Positions 1 through 14,333 of a DNA stretch of 64,000 bases are shown here, piece after piece; within the stretch, counting starts at the first letter, position 1, and each line of letters opens with the position of its first letter. Made by a program: the position numbers and the translations under genes. Below the pieces are notes generated by a model. It was not told the DNA's origin. It was given only the letters and a program-made list of their open reading frames with translations, and did no database searches. The stretch is from Opisthorchis felineus. Taxonomy: Eukaryota; Platyhelminthes; Trematoda; Opisthorchiida; Opisthorchiidae. Location: contig SJOL01004053.1 of assembly GCA_004794785.1 (NCBI GenBank), forward strand, positions 96,877-160,876, read 5' to 3'.

Positions 1-2617
1 CAGATTTTCATCGCTCGCAATTAGCACAATGAATACCAAAGTGTTTATCGATGAAATGAATGTAGTTTCTCAGCGAAAGTGTCATAATCCGTGAGAGCTA
101 TGAGCTAGGTGAAAAGTCTGGCTACCGTGTTTTTGGAGTTCACTGGCCATAAATTTGCCTATGGTTAGTTGATCAGGCTTCCGCCGGTGTAGGCTTCATT
201 GGTGAATTGTGGTGATTTTTTTGCCGGTTTTACATAATGTAACCGACCTGCTTGTTGAGCTAAGCTCAAATTTGGCCACGAACCCAGCTACTGTCTTCTA
301 AAACTTAGCGTAGGTAGCGCCAAAAACATTGGCTACTTATAATGCGAGCAAACTCCTTGATGCAATGCTTCGGAAAGGGCAAAACGCCTTTGAACACCAA
401 AGCTTTATAGCTCATCTCAAGAAACCCTCGTCAATAACGAAGTGATCAAAGTTGCACGCTGCTCATGACAGCACATTATAATTTCGTTTGCAGTATGTTG
501 AACTATGTTGACAGGAATCTGTTCACTAAATTCACTCGTCGGACTTGTTATAAATACCACTGTTACCTTAAACGTCCATTGACAAACTACTGGAGATGCA
601 AAGACAGACGAAGTGAATTACCCATGTCTGTTAAGGAGGAAGATGCATCCGCATCTTTTTGGCTGGCTGCGATCAAGCTTACCGTAGATGGATCGTGGGG
701 ATCCATCCCAGAATCTCTGGAAGGATAAACACACCAAAGTCAGTTCCGAAGAAGGAAAGTAGTATCGTACTTTTTCGCACAGTTCGGGTCACAGTAAAAT
801 GCAGTAAACAGGTATGCGTAGCATCCACCTGACCGAATCCGTTTTTTTTTGACAACCCAAAAACCTCATTTCACCGCGGTAAATGTAAGGTCCCATCGTG
901 CTTATACAGTGGGTTACGGTGGCCAGTCAGGAGACAACTGACCACGGATCCAGGAATTTACAGACAAATTTCTTGTTTTGCGTTCAAAGTAATGCGTCCC
1001 ACAAGACATAACAAGTTGCTCAAGATATCCAGGTGTGCGGTTATCTGGATTGCCTGAACTAGCTCACCCTTCATCTCCATGGTACTTACCGTCCGCCTAC
1101 CTTCGTGTTTAGAGACATGACCATGTTAACAGAACGAGAATTCATCAAGTCGATAGCGTCGTCGTATAAGTTTGGGAAGTTGAGTCTAAAAGGGCGACCT
1201 GAGGAGAAATTTACTAGGAAACTTCTTTGGGAGATCCTGAGTATCAGCACCAGTGATCCTTATGTCGGGATCGGTATCGTCTCAAATTGGGTCACGGGTC
1301 GCGTAGCTGACATAATGTAGTTGTGCAAAGATCTACTTGTCTTTTATGAGACAACGTCGGTCAACACTTGTTCAGACGCAGAATGATGCCAGTGTGAACC
1401 TGAGCTGCACAGAATCGGTCACAAATGTTGAAAAACTATAGTTACGTTGCTTGAGTACTTCCACTTTCATCGAGTCACAACACATGACTGTGAAACCCGT
1501 ATGAAGTGTCATCAAAAGACACCTCAATTTTGTGGCTAGCAAGGATTAGGCCAGTTGAGATAATGATGGTGATTTTCTTGGGACCGATCTGAGCTGTGTC
1601 CACTATTGAATTGTGGGAAATTCTGTCTTCAGTCCATTTGGCCTTCACCTACACAGCGACGCCATGATCATTTTCTAGTGCTTCCAAGAACAGGCGTGGC
1701 TCACCGTACTGCTCGCTACGTTAGTGAATCCAAGTATAGCGTACAATGATTATATCCATAAACCGTTGTTGCTAACTCTCGTCGAAAATAAGGTGCAAAC
1801 AGGTATTCCACTGTATTCCTAAAGTACACACACATGTGCGATCATGTTGATCGGACCGAAAAGTGGATGCCTTACGGCCTGAAAAGTTTTGAAGTAATTT
1901 GTAAACGAGTGTTATGTCAACCAAGATCCGTCTTGCTTTTTTGCTCCGAATCACCAATGATACGGGTGATCGAGGCCCATTTTGATCAAACAAATCATCA
2001 GGATTGTGATCCGACTCTGTGTTTACCGCGTGTGCGTGCATGCTGTTTATGTGAAGGCTTGCTAAGTCCAAACCGAGAGATGACGGAACGGTACATCAGG
2101 CACAGAGGTATCCAGAAAGTGACCACGCTATAGATTGATCTACTGATCTGATTCCAAACACTGGTCCGTTTGAACAGATGCTGAACGTTACAGGCACAAC
2201 ACCGTTGGAATTATAAGATTTGGTTAAATTGACATTATTTAAGCAACAACTCGGGAATATTTTCCCCCAGTCTACCGATATTCTAGTGTTCGTAAAGCCT
2301 TTCCATCATGGTCGCGTGAAACTCATTTCCAAACTGCTTGTATTTGTATGGCCATATCCTGGGAATGGCAGCTAATTGAGGTCTTTCGACTGTATGGAGT
2401 TCTCCTGGTGAGTGCAGAGCAAAATACACTTGTGACCGATAAGCAGGACAGTCACTATGTCCAAATTTACTCGGTAATAAACTGGATAATATGTACCGCC
2501 AGCATAAACTAATTAGGCGGGCATTCTCTGTGGGCAGGAAGTTGACAGCAACTGCCCCATTAGTCGTCAATGTACTCATCTGAATAATTTCCAACGAAAT
2601 CTGAAATAACCAGCAAA
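1..2617. other. Gene-poor stretch
   Basis: Only short ORFs without motifs; the longest (2283-2627 minus, 114 codons) overlaps the RTE fragment edge. The two 99-codon ORFs at 1772-2133 lie opposite each other and show no family signal. A run of 10 T lies at 841-850. Confidence 0.6.
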
Positions 2618-3375
2618 TCATCGTCATAATCAGCTGCCAGAACCGCGTACTTGTTGTACAGTATTTATAGCTGCCGTAGTTTCATTCACTGATGATTTGG
2701 GGAGATGGGGTAGGTAGCTTCGCACTGGAAGCAGTAGCTGTTATAATTGATGTCTAAACACAGGTTTGTCAGTGAACTTTTAATTGGGGACATTGTGGGG
2801 GGAGCTATGCATTGAAGGCAATAACTTGGATGTACGAGCGTCATTGAGGGCGCGACCGGGCCATCTCTGTCAATGTCTCTAAACACTGATGTGTCCCGTC
2901 TTGGGATCACCATCCAGGAAGACAGCAATGATCATCAGAGCTGAGTTTTCTGGTAATGGCTTTCATACTTCGCTGCCATGTCATTGCTTGACATCCCCTG
3001 ACCCATTTCCACCCTTCACTTGGTTGTGCGAAAGGAGCCCTTCAAGGAAGTCGGTCGACTAGCATACGAAGCAGGCGACCAAGCCAGCGCAACCTATGGA
3101 TCGTGATCAGTTCATCTATCGTGGGCAAGTTAATTTTTCCGAAAACCATTCGACGAACTTTAGCATTACTTATCCGGTGTTTCTACCAGACTCGGGCAAT
3201 GCTCCGAAGACATCAATGGTCATACACTGAAAGTCTTTTGACTTCCTCAGCGCACAGCCGTCAGGTTTCTGATCTGTATAATAATATGAAGCGCACAGCA
3301 GCATTGTAAACTCGTCTCTTGACGGATAAGCTGATGTCAGCTGAACGTGATGTATAATGCACCTCCGTAAAGCTA
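2618..3375 (-). mobile_element. RTE-type retrotransposon, 3' fragment (family A)
   Basis: The reverse complement aligns along its whole length with 23090-23830. It carries the C-terminal part of the polyprotein and the 3' end, including the terminal microsatellite-like tail (CAGCTGATTATGACGATGAT at the low-coordinate end). The 5' part is missing, as expected from incomplete reverse transcription. Frames are broken by several stops. Confidence 0.8.
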
Positions 3376-6269
3376 ACACTAGTGTCAACGTGATTTTCCG
3401 CCACGAGTGGGGATATCATTTGTACTTGGTGCGGCTGGTGCTTCCTCCTTCCTGTTTACGTTTATATAGGTCATAAAAAGTTAGTTGATAGCTCCTGATG
3501 TGACTGGCCGATTGAAGTACAGGCCTATCTTAATTTCATTGGTCAGTTTACGATTTATGCTGCGTTGTGATCCGGATACCTTTTATTCAAGTGACCCGTT
3601 GAAAAGTTTCTTTCTGGCGATAATCTGATTCTGGTGCCCCTAATGTTCCGGGACAATTGAGTGCATTACAATCTCTTCATTTTCCGCTACCAGCACCCCA
3701 CCACAACGAAACTTTTATCCTATCACCCATAATTCAATAAGACGAAAACTAGATGTTTGAGTAGATGTCCTGAGGATATAACCCATACGTTCTTCTTGCT
3801 TGAAAAATGCGTTGAACACCCAACCTTGTTAACCTTGATATGTATCGAGTGCATCTGACGGAAAGCAAGCATCTTAATTCAACACCTGTATTATCGGTTA
3901 GTGCAAATGCAAGCATGGTAGGATATGTTCCTTTGTCAAATGACTTAGACAGCTCGTATCGGTATCAGGAACAAGCTACCCATATTTCACCAGATTCCGC
4001 GAAAATGCTAGCGCATCTATGAACAATATGCCCAAACACTAGTAGCTTGAGCGCATTCATATGTTGATAACCTGGTGGATATCTTTTACGCATGTAGGTA
4101 TGATTTGCGCAGCTGGATGAATACTGCCTCGGCGACAACGAATAGTCGGGTGCGTGTTAGCCTCAGTTGATTTGCCGAGACTTTGTACATCACCTAAAAG
4201 TCCTCGGTAGGATTGACAGCATGACTGAAGTAGACCAAAGGTGTAACGCCTAGCGTGAAACAAAGAATCTTTATTTTATCTATTTTAAAATAGTTGCTGC
4301 GCTCATATGTGCGCTTTTCTGAATTGCGTGAGGATTGCTCACAGAAGAATATACTTGCTTGCTATTGCGTTATTCTCTGGGTAAAATTCGAACGTTTCAA
4401 GCGATCAGATAAACCAAACCTGATGAAACATCTTCAGTAATTCCTGAGACTCAAGCTAAAGCATGTGGGGCCACAAACCAGACTTGGTTTGCTCAATCAG
4501 TGCATAGAGGACAAAGTTTCTGAGGCCGTTGCCTACAAGCCAAGTCGGAAGATAGCATGTATACGTTTTGTTACCAGTTGTCATCCGTGTAGGGTTTGAC
4601 GCCTACTCTTTCCTTATCTACTCGTGTTCAAATAAAGAACGTCCGATGCCTCTTTGTGGTTTGCTAAGCTTCTGACCAGTTTACGATTTGCTGCTTCATG
4701 ATCTGCATTTCTTGCATCCTTTGGTCCGTCAGATAGCTTTCTTCCAGTTGTCCTGGTAGATTTTCTGATTTGTATGTCTTCCGAAAATTTGATTTGTTAT
4801 TCCAGCGCCCTCTAGTTTAATAGTTTTCCTACTGTGCTTCGACTTGTCCGTTCCAAATTTCTAATATTTGTGGTCTTGCTTTCTTGAGTTTGATTTGATA
4901 ATTTGGCTTCCTTGGTTTCCTTCACAGTGGCTGATTTCCTTGAATTTGGTCGGTTATTCAAATGCCTTCCCCTGGCATCATCCTTTGATCACATTGTCTT
5001 TAATTTAATGATTGCATGTATGTTCCAGATGATTTCATTTCGGCTTTGAATTCTGTAATTTTATACGTCCGGTCGTTCCTGTGGAAACGTCATTGGTTCC
5101 TTTGCATTCTGTTTGCGATGTTGAATCGTCCTGAGTCTTCAGGTCGATTGCCAGATACAATTTCTTCAGTATGTACTCCTACGAAGAACTTTGGGTGAGC
5201 ACTTCTTCTTTACTCTTGGAATCCACAGTGTTACAGTGTCTAAATCTGTCTGAAAATCGTACGGACACAGACTTGTTTGTGACGGTGTGGTCGACTGCCG
5301 TAGTAGCTCATAACTTAATCCGTATTTGTTGCTTTCCTGTAGGCCTCGGTTTGAGAACATCCCAAAAATGCCATCGTCTTTTTCTACTGTACGCCGAACG
5401 TCGTCAAACACCTTGTTTACCAATAGGCTTATTCATTGATGGCAGAATTGTCATCTAAGTAGTGAAGCCATATTTTTGAATTCATATGAGGTAGTACAAT
5501 GCGTCCCAAATTTTGGATTGAGACTTCTGCAACAAAATCAAGCAGGTCAATGTCGGCTTTCCCTGTAATGTTCTCCATTGGAATTAAAATGTATTGTCAA
5601 ACGTAAGTTAAACAATCCTCACGGTTTTTCTGCCCCAGCCATCCATTTGGTCCACATCGAATGTCCGATAATTCGGCGACGGGTGTCTTGGCTGAGTCAA
5701 GGTCCACATGAGTGACCAGAAACTCACATCAAACCGGATTAACATTCTGTGCTCTTATGGTCCCAAAATTGATTAAAACTAATGAGGAACAATACAGAAG
5801 GGATCGATATATTAGTATTTCGCAAAATTTGCTTCTTTTGTGATTAGATTAAAGGAATTCATGCAAGAACCCATCAACTGTACCAAACGTTTCGGGTTCC
5901 ACACTTCTTTTCTTATTGCCATGTACTTTTTATCACATTTTGCAGGAAGCTCATGCTGTTCATCCAGATACAAGACTAACGCCTGTTGTCTAAGCCTGAT
6001 TCCGCAGGTAGGATTGAGACGATAGATTTTATCTGACTGTGTATTTTCCAGCAAAGGTCATCGACACTAGAAGGACCACACCTTTGTTCTTGGCCAAAAC
6101 CTTGGGTACATACACCACGACACTTAGTCTCGACAACTAACGCTGATCACATTTACAGTCGTTTCATGGGCTGACTTTGAGTGAATGAAAGACGCTAACG
6201 AACTTGCAATTTAAACCCAGAGCTTTACTAAGCGCCATGGCCCACTGGGTTGAGCAGCTACCAGGAGGA
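3376..6269. other. Intergenic, T-rich in part
   Basis: 4600-5160 is T-rich and repetitive in feel (repeated GATTT and CCTTGG words) but shows no clear unit. ORFs 5166-5458 overlap on both strands and are probably chance. Confidence 0.5.
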
Positions 6270-6575
6270 AAGTCCTTCACCACGGAGCTTTTTATTAGAA
6301 AACACCAACTAAACAATTACAAACTATCGGACAGGAAAGTAAACCTCTCATGTGCACCTTGTTTTTAAAAACTGAATATCCGTCTTCTTCCTGAACGCGT
6401 CTTCTTGAACTTTCCTAGATATTCGCTGACCATCACGCAATTTTAAACGAATGCTGCGGAGCAGTTCACAGATTCGGTAATAAACCCCACCTTCCAATAG
6501 ACGCGAAGCGGAGTTATGAGAACACATACTACTCGCCTGTCTCACCAGTAGTATCTGCGTTGCACCAGGACTGTT
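6270..6575. repeat. Dispersed repeat E, copy 1
   Basis: About 300 bases aligning with 20655-20965. Shared words include GTTTTTAAAAAC, GAATATCCGTCTTCTTC and the stretch around ACACATACTACTCGC. No protein domain seen; identity appears to be roughly 75-80 percent by eye. Confidence 0.7.
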
Positions 6576-9500
6576 GATATGCTACACACTCCCTTCACAA
6601 GCCCAATGTTTAGCGATCGCACAAGACAACACTAACTGAGGCCCGGTTGCCGCAACTCATTGATTGAAAGTTTCCATGAGGTTTATGTTCAAAATCTCGA
6701 CCACCGACGGGATATTCCTCTATTGTGTTGTTTGGATAATTCGGATGGCTTGGCTAGCTGTATATCGGTGCTCAACAAGAATGCACCAGTGCGTCGCACA
6801 ACATCGGTATATCTAGTCTGGACAGAGTTGCCTAATTTCACCTAATTCCCCCACAGTGTGTTCCTGGATCTTCCGGACACACTGGACTGAGCAGAATGAA
6901 CAGGTGTTCGTGTGCAACTAACCAACTATGGGCAGCGCTTACCTTACACCACACGTCATAGATACCACCTATAAACTTCAGGTAGAACAAAGTCGCTTGA
7001 TGCTATTTTTTATAATGAAATCAAACTATGGTGTAAATTCTGTAGACATGCTAAAACAACACAACACCCATCATGCAAAATGATGTCAGGCTACTATATG
7101 TTCATTGCTATAAATATATTGGAAGTTTGATGGTAATGAAATCTCGACCATGTGATACTGATTTAAATATTGTGCAAAGGCACTTTTCGATAGATCTTAT
7201 CAAGAGAGGGTGTAATGGCTTGTTTTCAGGCCCCGAGGATTGTCGCAATAAATGGACATTAAGAATACCTATTTCGTGGAACACATTCAAAAATAGCGGC
7301 AGTAATGGAAATGTCGTTGCCCTTTCTATATCTGAAGTGTTTTCAACTTATTCCACTGGAGATTCTTGAGAAGGGCACGATGGATGATTACGGTCCACAA
7401 AGGCATGTTTGAAAAGTCACGGAAAGCAAACAAATCAAGAACAGTGCGACAGATTTTGGATATCCTCATTCACCTCTCGTTCTTCAGTAATTGTTGAGTC
7501 ACCTTGGATTCGCTCTGGGGAGAATGTGGAACAGTGTATTTGCTCTATCGTCAAACAAGCGGAAAATTTGCGCACCGCCGGACTCATTGCTTGATTCATT
7601 AATATGCCGTCTTGCTCGAATTCCGGGTTCTCGAATGATACAAAACACTTGTTAATGCCGTTAGATGTGTCAATGTTGAGAAATGCGGTAATGGTTGTGG
7701 TAATTTAGACCTTCTACTGATTGGGCTGCTTCGTTTGGGGAGAGTTTGAGTTTATTCGTTTAGGTGGAAAGGATATATGCCAGCAGGTACGTCGAAAATA
7801 AAACAGCTAAATTGTTGTCCATCAGAAGGGAATTTTACTAGTGAGAAGGTAGGTTTTTTATTGGGTTTATACACCGCCGAACTTGCTTTGGCACCACACG
7901 AAAACAGCACTATTTCTCGTCTGTTCCAACTCCCTCGAGTCAGTTTAACCATTTCTACGGTAGATCCAAAACAGATAGGTTTTGTGCGACATCACACTTT
8001 TTAATCAGGAAACAATCGAATTAGCTCGATGTTTCCGTCGATCAGGTGACACCTCTTCATTCTCTAAGCACACATATTCATAAACTTGTTGTTGAGAACT
8101 TGTTGGTGATCAATTTTGCATCACGTTGATTCACTGGTTCGTTACGCTGCTGTGAGTGTTCCATCACATGACTACCCAAGCTAGAATACTATAACGGGAA
8201 AATCCGAAGGCAGATAAACTACTAAAATTTGAGCTGTGTTGGGATGCGTTGTAAGTGAGTGGAAATTAAATGGTTTTAAAGAATTTATCCCAATTATGTA
8301 TAAAAAAGGTGTTAGAGTGTTCTTTAAAGCTTCAGATGTTAGCACCTGAAGGTATAAATAATTGGTAAAGGGCGTGCTGGTGTGAACCCATTCACACTGT
8401 CTTCTACGAACCATCATCCGAATAGGGACCGCCTGGGAGACCTGGAAAAATTGGTCCCTCCCAAAACGGGGGTTCACTTCAGTGACCGACTGAGAAATCA
8501 CTTTGAAGATACGCCTTGATTCTTCCACACTGCAACCAGAGTAACAAGCGACCACAAAGAACACTCTGTCTGGGGACCGCCAGTACATTTATAGTAGTCC
8601 CTCAGACTCAAGACGAAAACTGATAGGATGAAATTTCTATTGAAAATTTACGAATCCCCCTACTAAGATCAATCACTAAATGTCCTCGAGGAAGAGTAAA
8701 TCTACAAGGTGAGTGGAACTTCCTTCTGAGAACTCATCACTCCAGAGCCCACCAATAAGTGACCACGTGATGTGTCCTCCGTGACTGGAGGACGAGTGAC
8801 GCTATGTCCTGCTTAAATGATAGCTACTCACACTGCTGATCAGCTGCTCGTGGTCAAAAGGTTAAGTGTTCAACCATTGGCCGGAAAGTTGCGACTTTTA
8901 AACTCTGATTTTCGTGAGATACGCACTGCTGAGGATTTCTAATAAGGATGAAACAGCTGTACAGTGCTTCTCGGCTTTTCAGCATAGATTAGCTTCACTG
9001 ACAGGACGAAATCTCTATTTAAAAATGAGAAACTCTAAAAGTTATATCTGTAAGGGAGTGGTCGTTATTCCGCCGGAAGGAATAACTTTGCGCGTTTGTC
9101 CTGCTTCATCATCCGTAGTCATGAGTCCATATGGCCAAGTCATTCTGTAAACTCAGCGCCTTTCATACGGACTTTCGCGTTGTCCTTCCACTAAAGGCGC
9201 TCCTATCGACGGTTGCCTTGCAAAAAACTGTTGGTTAGCCAATCCACAAAGATCGCAGAAATTCCACCAGCAAACTAACATACCGTAAGCCCATCCCTTT
9301 TAGCCAGCTATGGTGGACATTAATAGTGTCAGTCGTAATGACACCTGGTTTGCTTGAGTTTTTCACATAAATGGCCAAGGCAGGTCTAAATTTGGCATAA
9401 AACGCTTGTTAGACACTTAACAACGTTTTGAAACAGCTAGACATTAGATGCATTGCATCATCATGGACGCACTCTAGCAAAATCGGTTTTCTGTGTTGCT

Positions 9501-9690
9501 TTTGTTCTACTAATGTACGACTTTGATGAACGGCTAAAACACTCGCAGTCCGATTAACTGATACCTCCGCAATACGTCCTCACCCTAAACCAGCCCATCG
9601 GCCTCTGACACGCTACCACATTCCACTCTCTCTATACCCGTGATGCGGCAACTGTCCGTGTGGAGCGTGACAACAATACTGCAGATATGT
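6576..9690. other. Intergenic
   Basis: ORFs at 7073-7369 (+) and 8181-8588 (-, 135 codons) show no motif I recognise and no matching exons next to them. Confidence 0.5.
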
Positions 9691-10085
9691 CGACTTATAC
9701 ACGTATCTACATACCAATTTGGTTTTTAACGGAGGGCGCATTAGGAGCCCAGGTGAATCTTTCATTTACGACGTTTTTAAGCAAGTGAATGTGCTGTAGC
9801 AGGCCGCCTCATGTTTCAGTTGTTACGATATTTGAGATATCGCGATAGATTGTATAGACGTATTACACTTAACGACAGTATAAACGAGAGATTCAGCTGA
9901 GTTCCAGGTGAGTCTTCCGTCAAAAACCAAAATAGTATGCAGATGAGTGTATGAGTCGAGTTTCATGCAATTTGGGCTCAAGTAGAACATAAGGTTGAAG
10001 GAAATTCTGGGACTGTGCCTACCTGATGAGCTCCAGATAGAAAGAACACGGTCGTGGGCTATCGAAGGGTTTTCAGAAACCTTAT
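9691..10085. repeat. Palindromic MITE-like repeat G, copy 1
   Basis: Contains a pair of inverted arms of about 40 bases, 9691-9732 (from CGACTTATACACGTATCTAC) and 9917-9958 (ending ATGAGTGTATGAGTCG), with a 185-base loop. 9959-10085 is a further part shared, inverted, with the upstream flank of the copy at 14.0 kb. No coding capacity. Inverted arms and small size suggest a non-autonomous DNA element. Confidence 0.65.
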
Positions 10086-13000
10086 GAGTAGTGGACTACG
10101 ACTGTAGATAGGTGTTTAAGGTGTTTATCTTTGCCACAGAACTGTCACTTTGAAACGACTAGGCTCAATAGCCAACTGTGTGCCAGCAATCTCACATAAG
10201 CTGTCTCCCGATGGTAGCATCGTGCAGAAACAGTGAAATTCGTATCAACTCACTCATGCTAGCTGGTGTTATATGCAGGCGATGGATCGTGAATAAGGAC
10301 GGTAGGACTATCCAACTTTCTCCCTGAAAGTAAAGCTTCGTACAAAAACCGTGTAATAGGTAATGTTAAGTCAAAAATGCGTGATAAAATGGCCATTTTG
10401 TAGAGAACAGTTATTCTCGCAGTCAATCAAGGTTATTGGTACGTTATACTGATAACTTAAATGCACTAATTTGTTGGAATAGGAGTGTTTACCTCATGTA
10501 TTGACGCGTCTTCCCAGAATACTATCTTTGCAGGCGGTTTCCCAACATTTTAGATAAAAGTTTGAGTAATTGGAAAACAGGCCTTGCTAAAAGTGTTATT
10601 TATATGCAGGACAGAGGAAGTGACGATGCAGGCCTATCTGCTCCCCTCCGTGAGGTCCCCAAGTGGGACCGATTCACGACGAAGACTAGTTTACTCCGGT
10701 CTCGTGACTTCGGCTTGAAATTCACACTTCTTGATAGACCACCTTCAGACTGCCATTAAGGATTACTCTAAATTTCCCCGTGGTATAAAACCACCTCCAT
10801 ACAATGACCTGGATGAAGAATTTGTGTACTGAACTTTTGACGCCAGTCACTCTGAAAGACTTGGGTCTTGTAGCATACTGTGTATCAATATGGCACAAAT
10901 GCACTGCAGTTCCATCTTTCGTAAGTACAACACCTCGAAAGAGTCTACCTTTGATGAGTTCCACCAAGTGGTGGAACCACACTAGACTAGTGCTCTGGGA
11001 AGACCATGCAAAGAAACCAATCATGAGTATCTTGTCTTAAAGGTTGGTCACTTTGTACGGACAAAAGTGTACATCTCCCTCAAACAGTTCACTCCAAAAA
11101 ACTGGTCAAAAGCGGTCTCTGTTTGGATTGGTCCCTTTTAGGGGGGGGGGAGAAGGGAGATTTCTTTTGATATACGCCACGATGAATCAACCGGCAGTTG
11201 TGCCTTACAAGTGGTGTAACTTGATGGTAGTCTTTCCATAAAAAACGCGCGGTATGTCTGGGTATGCAAACGACTCATTAGATTTTAAATGCATATATAC
11301 CAACACACTCCATTTTTAGAACATAAGACCCTGTGGTACCCATGCGAAAATGCATCCTTGGTTTCTCCCCTAAACTACTCGTTATTAGTTCACTACGAGA
11401 AAAAAGTCGTCATACTGATTTGCCTAGTGAATACTCAGGTCTCAAGACATTAGTAAAAATTAGGAAATAATATATTTTCTGGAAATAAGGAGGAAAACCT
11501 AATATCAAGTGAAGGCTTTAGACATCCTTGGTCAGGTTGGCACCACCTATTTCTGTCCTCCCTGAGAAGACCATAGTAAAGAAGTTCACTAGTGAGATAC
11601 GCTCCATAGAACAAACAAAGTGATCTATTTTGACGGCTAGTCCATCCTGAGAGTGGGTATATGGCCAAAATTACAGAAAGATGAATGCAGCCTATGAAGG
11701 CTGCAGTAACACAGAACCCAAGGCATGAATATAGGTTGATTACTCTATACCATGCACATAGGTGCCATTACCATTCATGTGGAATTAGCTCAGGTTAGAC
11801 GGCCTCCATAATATAGTTGTTTACTAATGGACAGAGTACCATAGAAGGCACCACTTCTCACAAGACTACTTTCCTTTGGTCACGTGGAGTTTCGTTCCAC
11901 CCTTAGGACCCTCCTAGGAGAGAGTGTCATCCAGAATAAACGTTTTGGTCAATATAGGCAGGCGGTTTTTCCAGATCGTGACAAAAGACATCGACCTCAG
12001 CTCACATGAGTTCTACATGACCAGGCTCACAGTGAAAGCAATCCCCGATAATGCTGGCAAACAAAATATATCTTTGAAGTTGGATGGCGTAGACTTCATG
12101 AGTAGTCCCGCGGACCCCATGTTTTGGAGTGCCATGACTGGACTTGGAATTCTGTGAACAAACCTATCAGAATAGGGATGAGTTTTGACGGTGTTTGCAT
12201 TGGGCGTATACGCGCTGGTCGTATAACTTGCAGTATGCCATATATTATTGCAGACAAAGTCATTGTAATGATGGTGTGTCAATACGGCAACCTTTTCTTT
12301 CATTAAGAAGATTTTTGTTTGAATGGGGTTTGATCAGGCGAAAACAATTACACGAAGCCGCGCAACAGTTTGGACCAAAACCGGAGGCTTTACTGTCATT
12401 CTAGTTAGCATTTATAAAGTGGTGGCTTGCTTAAGTGGCTATGGCAAACTTACCGTGATGAGAATGTTAACGAACTATAAAGATGCTCTGTATGAGGGAA
12501 GAGGGACTGTTTATCATATCGCACATGTTAAAAAGAGGGATCATAATATTACCCTCATATTTCATTGCAATAGTTCCAAAATTCGAGTTTCACACGCTGA
12601 CATTTGATCGTACGGTCAATAGTGGGGGTTGCTCTTCAGGGTAACTGCTTCCTAGTTTAATTCTTTGTGTGGTCGTTGTAGAGAGGACTGCTGTACAAAT
12701 ATGGTTGTGTGCATCTTGTTTATCGGTGTTTATTGTGCGCCAAAGTTGTGTACATGGGAAGCAGAAAACCAGCGTCCCAGACCACTAAAAACAAACAGAC
12801 AAAGTACTATGCCACGATGTTAGTAGAATAGAATTGGCCGTTTAGCTTTGTCACCGCACCTTCTATTCTTTTGGCGGGAAAAACATTGCGCTTCACAAAG
12901 TGAAAAACAAATATGTGTGCACGATAAATATTCTCATTTGCACACGAATTTGGTCAAGACAGGAGACTCAACTAAATCCAACTGAATTTCTCGTTTATGG

Positions 13001-13754
13001 TGGCCTTCTCTCTGTAGTTTGAATGCTTGTTAAGCTAGGTCACTCATCAATTGTCAGTCACTGGCTGTAAAGTCCACTCAATGTACCCCAACACTAATGA
13101 TCGTACGTAACCACTAGACGTGACCAGAAATTCGGAACGATTGGTGGTTTAACTGTAACAACTTCATACGCAAAATGGACATGCTACTCTTCCTGTGTAA
13201 TCGCACGAGGCGCACTGCATCACTGTAAACTGAACGCGTCGAAGGACTTTTTGCTGGCATACTGATTTCACATTAGTTGTTAACGGGACGAGCGACCTTG
13301 CCTTCCCTATCCGAGGATCAGTGCCAACTTCAACTAGTTTGGCTGCATCTATGTTGCTTCCTTGGTAGTTTACACTGCAAGGTAGCCGTCTGCAAAAATT
13401 CGAGAGCCCCAGTTTTACCTAGTGGAACTAGGATGGAATAAGGTCATCAAAACTGCTATCAACTCTGACAACTGAGCAGGCCCACGAAAATCGCTCCAAT
13501 CAGTCGGTTTTACACTGCGAAATAAGTCCCCGCCCCCTCAAACTTTAGTATGTTCTTACTGCGGTTTGTTCCAGCTCTGGATTAAAGTGGTAAATTGCAA
13601 CTAACTTTAGGCATTTTGAAGACGTCAGTTGCTGGGGCACTTGTGGCATTTCTCCACAACCGGGTCGATGAATTGGGAAAGCGTACCCAAAAGGGCACCA
13701 CATAGAACACTTTTACCTTCCAGCTTACTATGTCTCTTCACTTTAGTTCGCCCT
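10086..13754. other. Intergenic, unassigned
   Basis: A run of 10 G lies at 11141-11150. A diverged relative of repeat G is at about 12935-13010. ORFs at 10722-11024 (-), 12013-12303 (-) and 12323-12607 (+) carry no recognisable domain. Confidence 0.5.
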
Positions 13755-13957
13755 ATTTCGATAAATGAAAAAAATCGTTCAGCTGTAGCACACTTTTGGC
13801 GCTTTACTACCATGCCACCAGATGGAAACACAAGGGCTAGGATACTGCCAGGTTGCCCAAGCCTAGACAGGGGAAGTCGAGAGCAAGAGGTCGGGTTCAA
13901 ATCACGGACCTTCCGGTCAGTGAATTCGCGCTCTAACCACTGAGCCATCTCGCCCCT
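13755..13957 (-). mobile_element. tRNA-derived SINE, copy 1
   Basis: The reverse complement starts with a tRNA-like head: box A TGGCTCAGTGGTTAGAGCGC and a box-B-like GATTTGAACCCG, followed by a conserved body (GGCTTGGGCAACCTGG, then a CCACC-rich stretch) and an A/T-rich 3' tail at 13755-13775. Polymerase III promoter boxes plus an unrelated body and tail define a tRNA-derived SINE. A minus-strand ORF of about 107 codons across this copy is a by-product of the repeat. Confidence 0.85.
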
Positions 13958-14034
13958 CTATTTCGATATAGGAAATCTGATCCAAAAAGTACGTCAGCCG
14001 AAATAATTGCCCATCTAGACGTAATACACTGCTC

Positions 14035-14333
14035 ATATGGTGGCTGAAAATTCTTCGACAGTCAATGACCGGTTTCGCCCTTCTTGGGGCTCATCAGCTA
14101 GTCGCAGTCCCCGAGTTTCCGTCAACCTTATGTTCTACTTGAACCCAAATTGCACGAAATTGGCGAAATACACTCATTTGCAAACCAGGTTGGTTTTGCG
14201 GGAGACTCACCTGGAACCCAGCTGAATCTCTCGTTTATGTTTTTAAGCAACACCAGGTCGCCAAATGTTTCAGTTAGTACGATATTCGAGATTCAGCAAA
14301 ACCAAATCGCTTTGCAAATGTGTGTATTTCGCT
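14035..14333. repeat. Palindromic MITE-like repeat G, copy 2 (opposite orientation)
   Basis: Reverse-complement relative of 9691-10085. Inverted arms are 14162-14200 (GCGAAATACACTCATTTGCA onwards) and 14295-14332 (ending TTTGCAAATGTGTGTATTTCGC). Flank 14118-14160 matches the flank of copy 1. A further diverged trace of the family is visible at 12935-13010. Confidence 0.65.

Noticed and set aside
8181..8588. 135-codon minus ORF as a gene
   Set aside because: No motif, no splice-consistent neighbours and no repeat partner; it is within what chance allows in this AT-moderate sequence.
13625..13948. 107-codon minus ORF and 104-codon plus ORF as genes
   Set aside because: Both are translations of the SINE and its flank. 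Similar hypothetical proteins recur wherever this SINE occurs.
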